From: Actinomycetota bacterium
Lineage (GTDB): Bacteria; Actinomycetota; Acidimicrobiia; Acidimicrobiales; UBA8592
Assembly: GCA_002715425.1 (NCBI GenBank)
Contig: PAYW01000019.1
Location: 8,479 to 16,308, forward strand
Direction: 5' to 3'
Length of the DNA stretch: 7,830 bases
Of this stretch, positions 6,112 through 7,830 are shown in pieces. Each line of letters begins with the position of its first letter. Position 1 is the first letter of the stretch. The notes under the pieces were generated by a model that saw only the letters and a program-made list of their open reading frames with translations, was not told where the DNA came from and did no database searches. The position numbers and the translations under genes are program-made.

Positions 6112-6118
6112 TTTTGAC

Positions 6119-7333
6119 ATGGATTCATCTGCGTTATATTCCGATGATTATAGAAAGAACCCAGAAAAAGTCTGGGAAGAAATGCGAAATGACTTCCCTG
6201 TATTTTACGACGACATCTCGAATATGTGGTGGGTGTCTCGTTATGAAGATGTCAAAAATATTTTTATAGACTATGAAACGTTTTCCTCATCAACCTACGA
6301 GTTAACGACTGGCCAGGTAGTAGGGCCAACGCTTATCTCTCGGGATGATTATGGGCATGTTGTCCGTAGAAAAATAGTCGCTCCTGATTTTGTAGGTAAT
6401 AGGTTAAAATCCTACGAACAATTGATTGAGGATTGTGTCAGGAATCTTATTGATAATTTCGTCAGCACAGAGAAGATCTCTTTAGTTGGTGAATTCAGTT
6501 CACAACTTCCTGTAGATGTTATTTCAGCGATACTTGGGATGGAGGGCGACGGCCAGCTTTTCCGTCAATGGGTTACTTCAATGATTATGGGTTTAAATGA
6601 CTCGCCAGAGTTACGGCAAGAAGGACTTAACGCTACTGCCGCGTTTTGTAGTCACATAGCTCCATTACTGAATGAAGTAGATAATCCAGATCGTAAAGAC
6701 CATATTGCAAAAATAGCAAGAGCAGAGATAGAGGGAGAACGGTTAACAGATGAAGAGATTACTGCATTTTGTGGACTTCTTTTTATAGCGGGTGGGGAAA
6801 CAACTGATAAAGCAATAGCAAATATGTGGTGGAACGTCCTTAATCGCCCAGAAGTGTTGGAAGCTGTGCTTGATGATGATTCGTTGTGGGATAATGCTTT
6901 CAGCGAAACGATGAGAAGAACACCGGCAGTTATAAGTGAGGAAAGATTTTTAACCAGAGCAGTAGAAATACATGGAGTAGAAATTCCAGAAGGCGGAAAA
7001 GTTCGAGCCTGTTTAGCTGCAGCGCATTTAGATCCAACTGTCTTTAAGGACCCATTGAGTTTTGATCTTTATCGACCTGATATGAATCTCGGAAAAGAAA
7101 ATCGGTCTGGAGTTTCAAAAGATAGCGAACGAAGCGGCCATTTTGGCTTCGGACTTGGGAAACATTTCTGTATCGGGTATGAGCTCGCGCGAAATGAGGC
7201 CATAGTCGGGTCAAAAAGAATTCTTGAGCGTCTGGGTAGACCTAGTCTTCAAGAGAATCAGCAAGGTCCGGTTATTCAGGCACGTAATTCGTTCTTTGCT
7301 TGTAAAGAACTGATCGTGTCTTTTCAGAAATAG
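6119..7333 (+). CDS. cytochrome P450
   Basis: A 404-residue soluble bacterial class P450, a haem monooxygenase that would need ferredoxin and ferredoxin reductase partners not seen in this window. Marks, counted from the ATG at 6119: the I-helix oxygen-activation motif AGGETT (224-229), the K-helix ExxR as E263-TM-R266, and the haem loop FGFGLGKHFCIG (342-353) with F344, G347, thiolate ligand C351 and G353. The N-terminus (YRKNPEKVWEEMRNDFPVFYDD) matches the usual start of the fold, so the 29 extra codons available from GTG 6032 are probably not translated; they add nothing typical and would overlap the divergent promoter region. The usual AxRDP-type sequence after the ERR arginine is AAHLDP here. 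The family (CYP number) and substrate cannot be told by eye. A micro-ORF and SnoaL-like gene follow, probably in one operon. Confidence 0.94.
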   Translation: MDSSALYSDDYRKNPEKVWEEMRNDFPVFYDDISNMWWVSRYEDVKNIFIDYETFSSSTYELTTGQVVGPTLISRDDYGHVVRRKIVAPDFVGNRLKSYEQLIEDCVRNLIDNFVSTEKISLVGEFSSQLPVDVISAILGMEGDGQLFRQWVTSMIMGLNDSPELRQEGLNATAAFCSHIAPLLNEVDNPDRKDHIAKIARAEIEGERLTDEEITAFCGLLFIAGGETTDKAIANMWWNVLNRPEVLEAVLDDDSLWDNAFSETMRRTPAVISEERFLTRAVEIHGVEIPEGGKVRACLAAAHLDPTVFKDPLSFDLYRPDMNLGKENRSGVSKDSERSGHFGFGLGKHFCIGYELARNEAIVGSKRILERLGRPSLQENQQGPVIQARNSFFACKELIVSFQK

Positions 7334-7350
7334 CAGACAGGTGAAAGAAT

Positions 7351-7410
7351 ATGATGAGCGTGGCTAGTAAATCTGATGCTTCCAAAACGAATAGTAAGGG
7401 GATGACATGA
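7351..7410 (+). CDS. 19-residue micro-ORF, possible leader peptide coupled to the SnoaL-like gene
   Basis: ATG at 7351 opens a 19-codon frame encoding MMSVASKSDASKTNSKGMT, ending at TGA 7408-7410. A good Shine-Dalgarno, AGGTGA (7339-7344), lies 6 nt upstream. Its stop overlaps the ATG of the next gene as ATGA, the usual geometry for translational coupling. The peptide is Ser/Lys-rich with no hydrophobic segment, so it is not a membrane or export peptide. It may be a true small protein, a regulatory leader, or simply a chance frame in the 73-bp gap after the P450; the combination of ribosome site and ATGA overlap makes chance less attractive but does not exclude it. Confidence 0.4.
   Translation: MMSVASKSDASKTNSKGMT
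7396..7401 (+). promoter_or_regulatory. Shine-Dalgarno of the SnoaL-like gene
   Basis: AAGGGG (7396-7401) lies 5 nt before ATG 7407 and sets the start of the SnoaL-like gene; an in-frame TAA at 7395-7397 excludes a longer N-terminus. The site is inside the upstream micro-ORF, so ribosomes translating that frame would pass over it. Confidence 0.6.
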
Positions 7411-7830
7411 GTGAGAAACAGATTGATCAACTCGAAGAGAAACAGAAAATTGTCGATCTTACTATTGCGTACACGTGGATTATTGACCATGGTCCACGGG
7501 AAAGACTTCGAGAGATTTTTACTGAAGATGCGGTATTCATTATCGATACAAGACACTTAAACGGTATTGATGAAATAAGGGGAAAGATAGAGAGGACGCT
7601 TGGAGGTTTATCTGCGTCTCAACATATTGTTTCGAATCATCAGGTATCCATCGATGGAGACACGGCTACGTCTCGTTGCTATCTTCATGCTCAACATACT
7701 CTTAATGAAACTGAAGGGGGCGATAACTATGTTATGGCCGGTAGGTATATCGATAAATTGGTTCGAGTCGATTCAGAGTGGCGTATCACTGAGAGGCAAT
7801 TAATGCTGGATTGGACTGAAGGAAACAATC
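7407..7830 (+). CDS. SnoaL-like / NTF2-like family protein (3' end outside window)
   Basis: The frame from ATG 7407 is open to the window edge (141 codons visible). The sequence has the features of the SnoaL-like alpha+beta-barrel group: an N-terminal helix region (KQKIVDLTIAYTWIIDHG, about 13-29), LREIFTEDAVFIID (34-47), SQHIVSNHQVSIDGDTATS (71-89), YLHAQHT (92-98) and the last strands RYIDKLVRVDSEWRITER (113-130). H73 and D41 are at positions where catalytic polar residues often lie in this fold. Members include ketosteroid-isomerase-like enzymes, hydratases, dioxygenase small subunits and non-catalytic binding proteins, so the exact role is open. The typical length is 130-160 residues, so little is probably missing. 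Position after the P450 suggests they act on the same compound. Coupling by ATGA to the micro-ORF is likely if that frame is translated. Confidence 0.85.
   Translation, partial: MSEKQIDQLEEKQKIVDLTIAYTWIIDHGPRERLREIFTEDAVFIIDTRHLNGIDEIRGKIERTLGGLSASQHIVSNHQVSIDGDTATSRCYLHAQHTLNETEGGDNYVMAGRYIDKLVRVDSEWRITERQLMLDWTEGNN

Noticed and set aside
6032..6118. Upstream extension of the P450 by 29 codons from GTG 6032
   Set aside because: No Shine-Dalgarno, no family-typical residues in the extension, and overlap with the divergent promoter region; ATG 6119 sits 7 nt after TATAAA and gives the usual P450 N-terminus.
7272..7556. 94-codon minus-strand frame across the P450 end, the micro-ORF and the SnoaL-like start
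   Set aside because: Overlaps well-supported genes on the plus strand, and its hydrophobic-looking sequence has no family match I know.
7600..7803. 67-codon plus-strand frame inside the SnoaL-like gene
   Set aside because: Different frame from the SnoaL-like protein, whose sequence is coherent to the window end.

Overview
The window looks like a chromosomal stretch of an uncultured, probably marine bacterium with a mid-40s GC content (judged by eye). The most likely affiliation is Actinomycetota, in particular the Acidimicrobiia-like lineages. The pointers are the gene mix (PhyH-type dioxygenase, SDR, cytochrome P450 and SnoaL-like protein near each other), Cys-rich secreted proteins and lipoproteins of the kind common in that group, GTG/TTG starts, and several genes with no Shine-Dalgarno but a TANNNT box 6-8 nt before the start codon, the usual layout of leaderless actinobacterial transcripts. 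This placement is inference; there is no rRNA or other phylogenetic marker.

Layout, left to right: the 3' end of an uncharacterised protein (1-239, +); a phytanoyl-CoA dioxygenase-family Fe(II)/2-oxoglutarate oxygenase (297-1118, +); converging on it, a large M6-family metalloprotease lipoprotein (1134-2789, -), preceded on the same strand by a secreted, C-terminally membrane-anchored protein of unknown function (2925-3776, -, TTG start). A divergent intergenic region (3777-3934) leads to a short-chain dehydrogenase (3935-4777, +, GTG start). This converges on a seven-TM hemolysin III/PAQR-type protein (4805-5461, -, GTG start), with a small Cys-rich lipoprotein (5556-6017, -) upstream on the same strand. 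A second divergent region (6018-6118) leads to a cytochrome P450 (6119-7333, +), followed by a 19-codon micro-ORF (7351-7410) that overlaps by ATGA the start of a SnoaL/NTF2-like protein (7407 to the window end).

Functionally there are two themes. One is oxidative small-molecule metabolism: the P450 plus SnoaL-like unit is the clearest probable operon, with a separately transcribed SDR and PhyH nearby. The other is the cell envelope: protease lipoprotein, anchored surface protein, Cys-rich lipoprotein and PAQR membrane protein. No mobile elements, RNA genes, CRISPR arrays or defence genes were recognised, and I do not see a clearly new multi-gene system. The most interesting points are the consistent leaderless-type promoter geometry, the ATGA-coupled micro-ORF before the SnoaL-like gene, the domain arrangement of the metalloprotease, and inverted repeats in two short intergenic regions.
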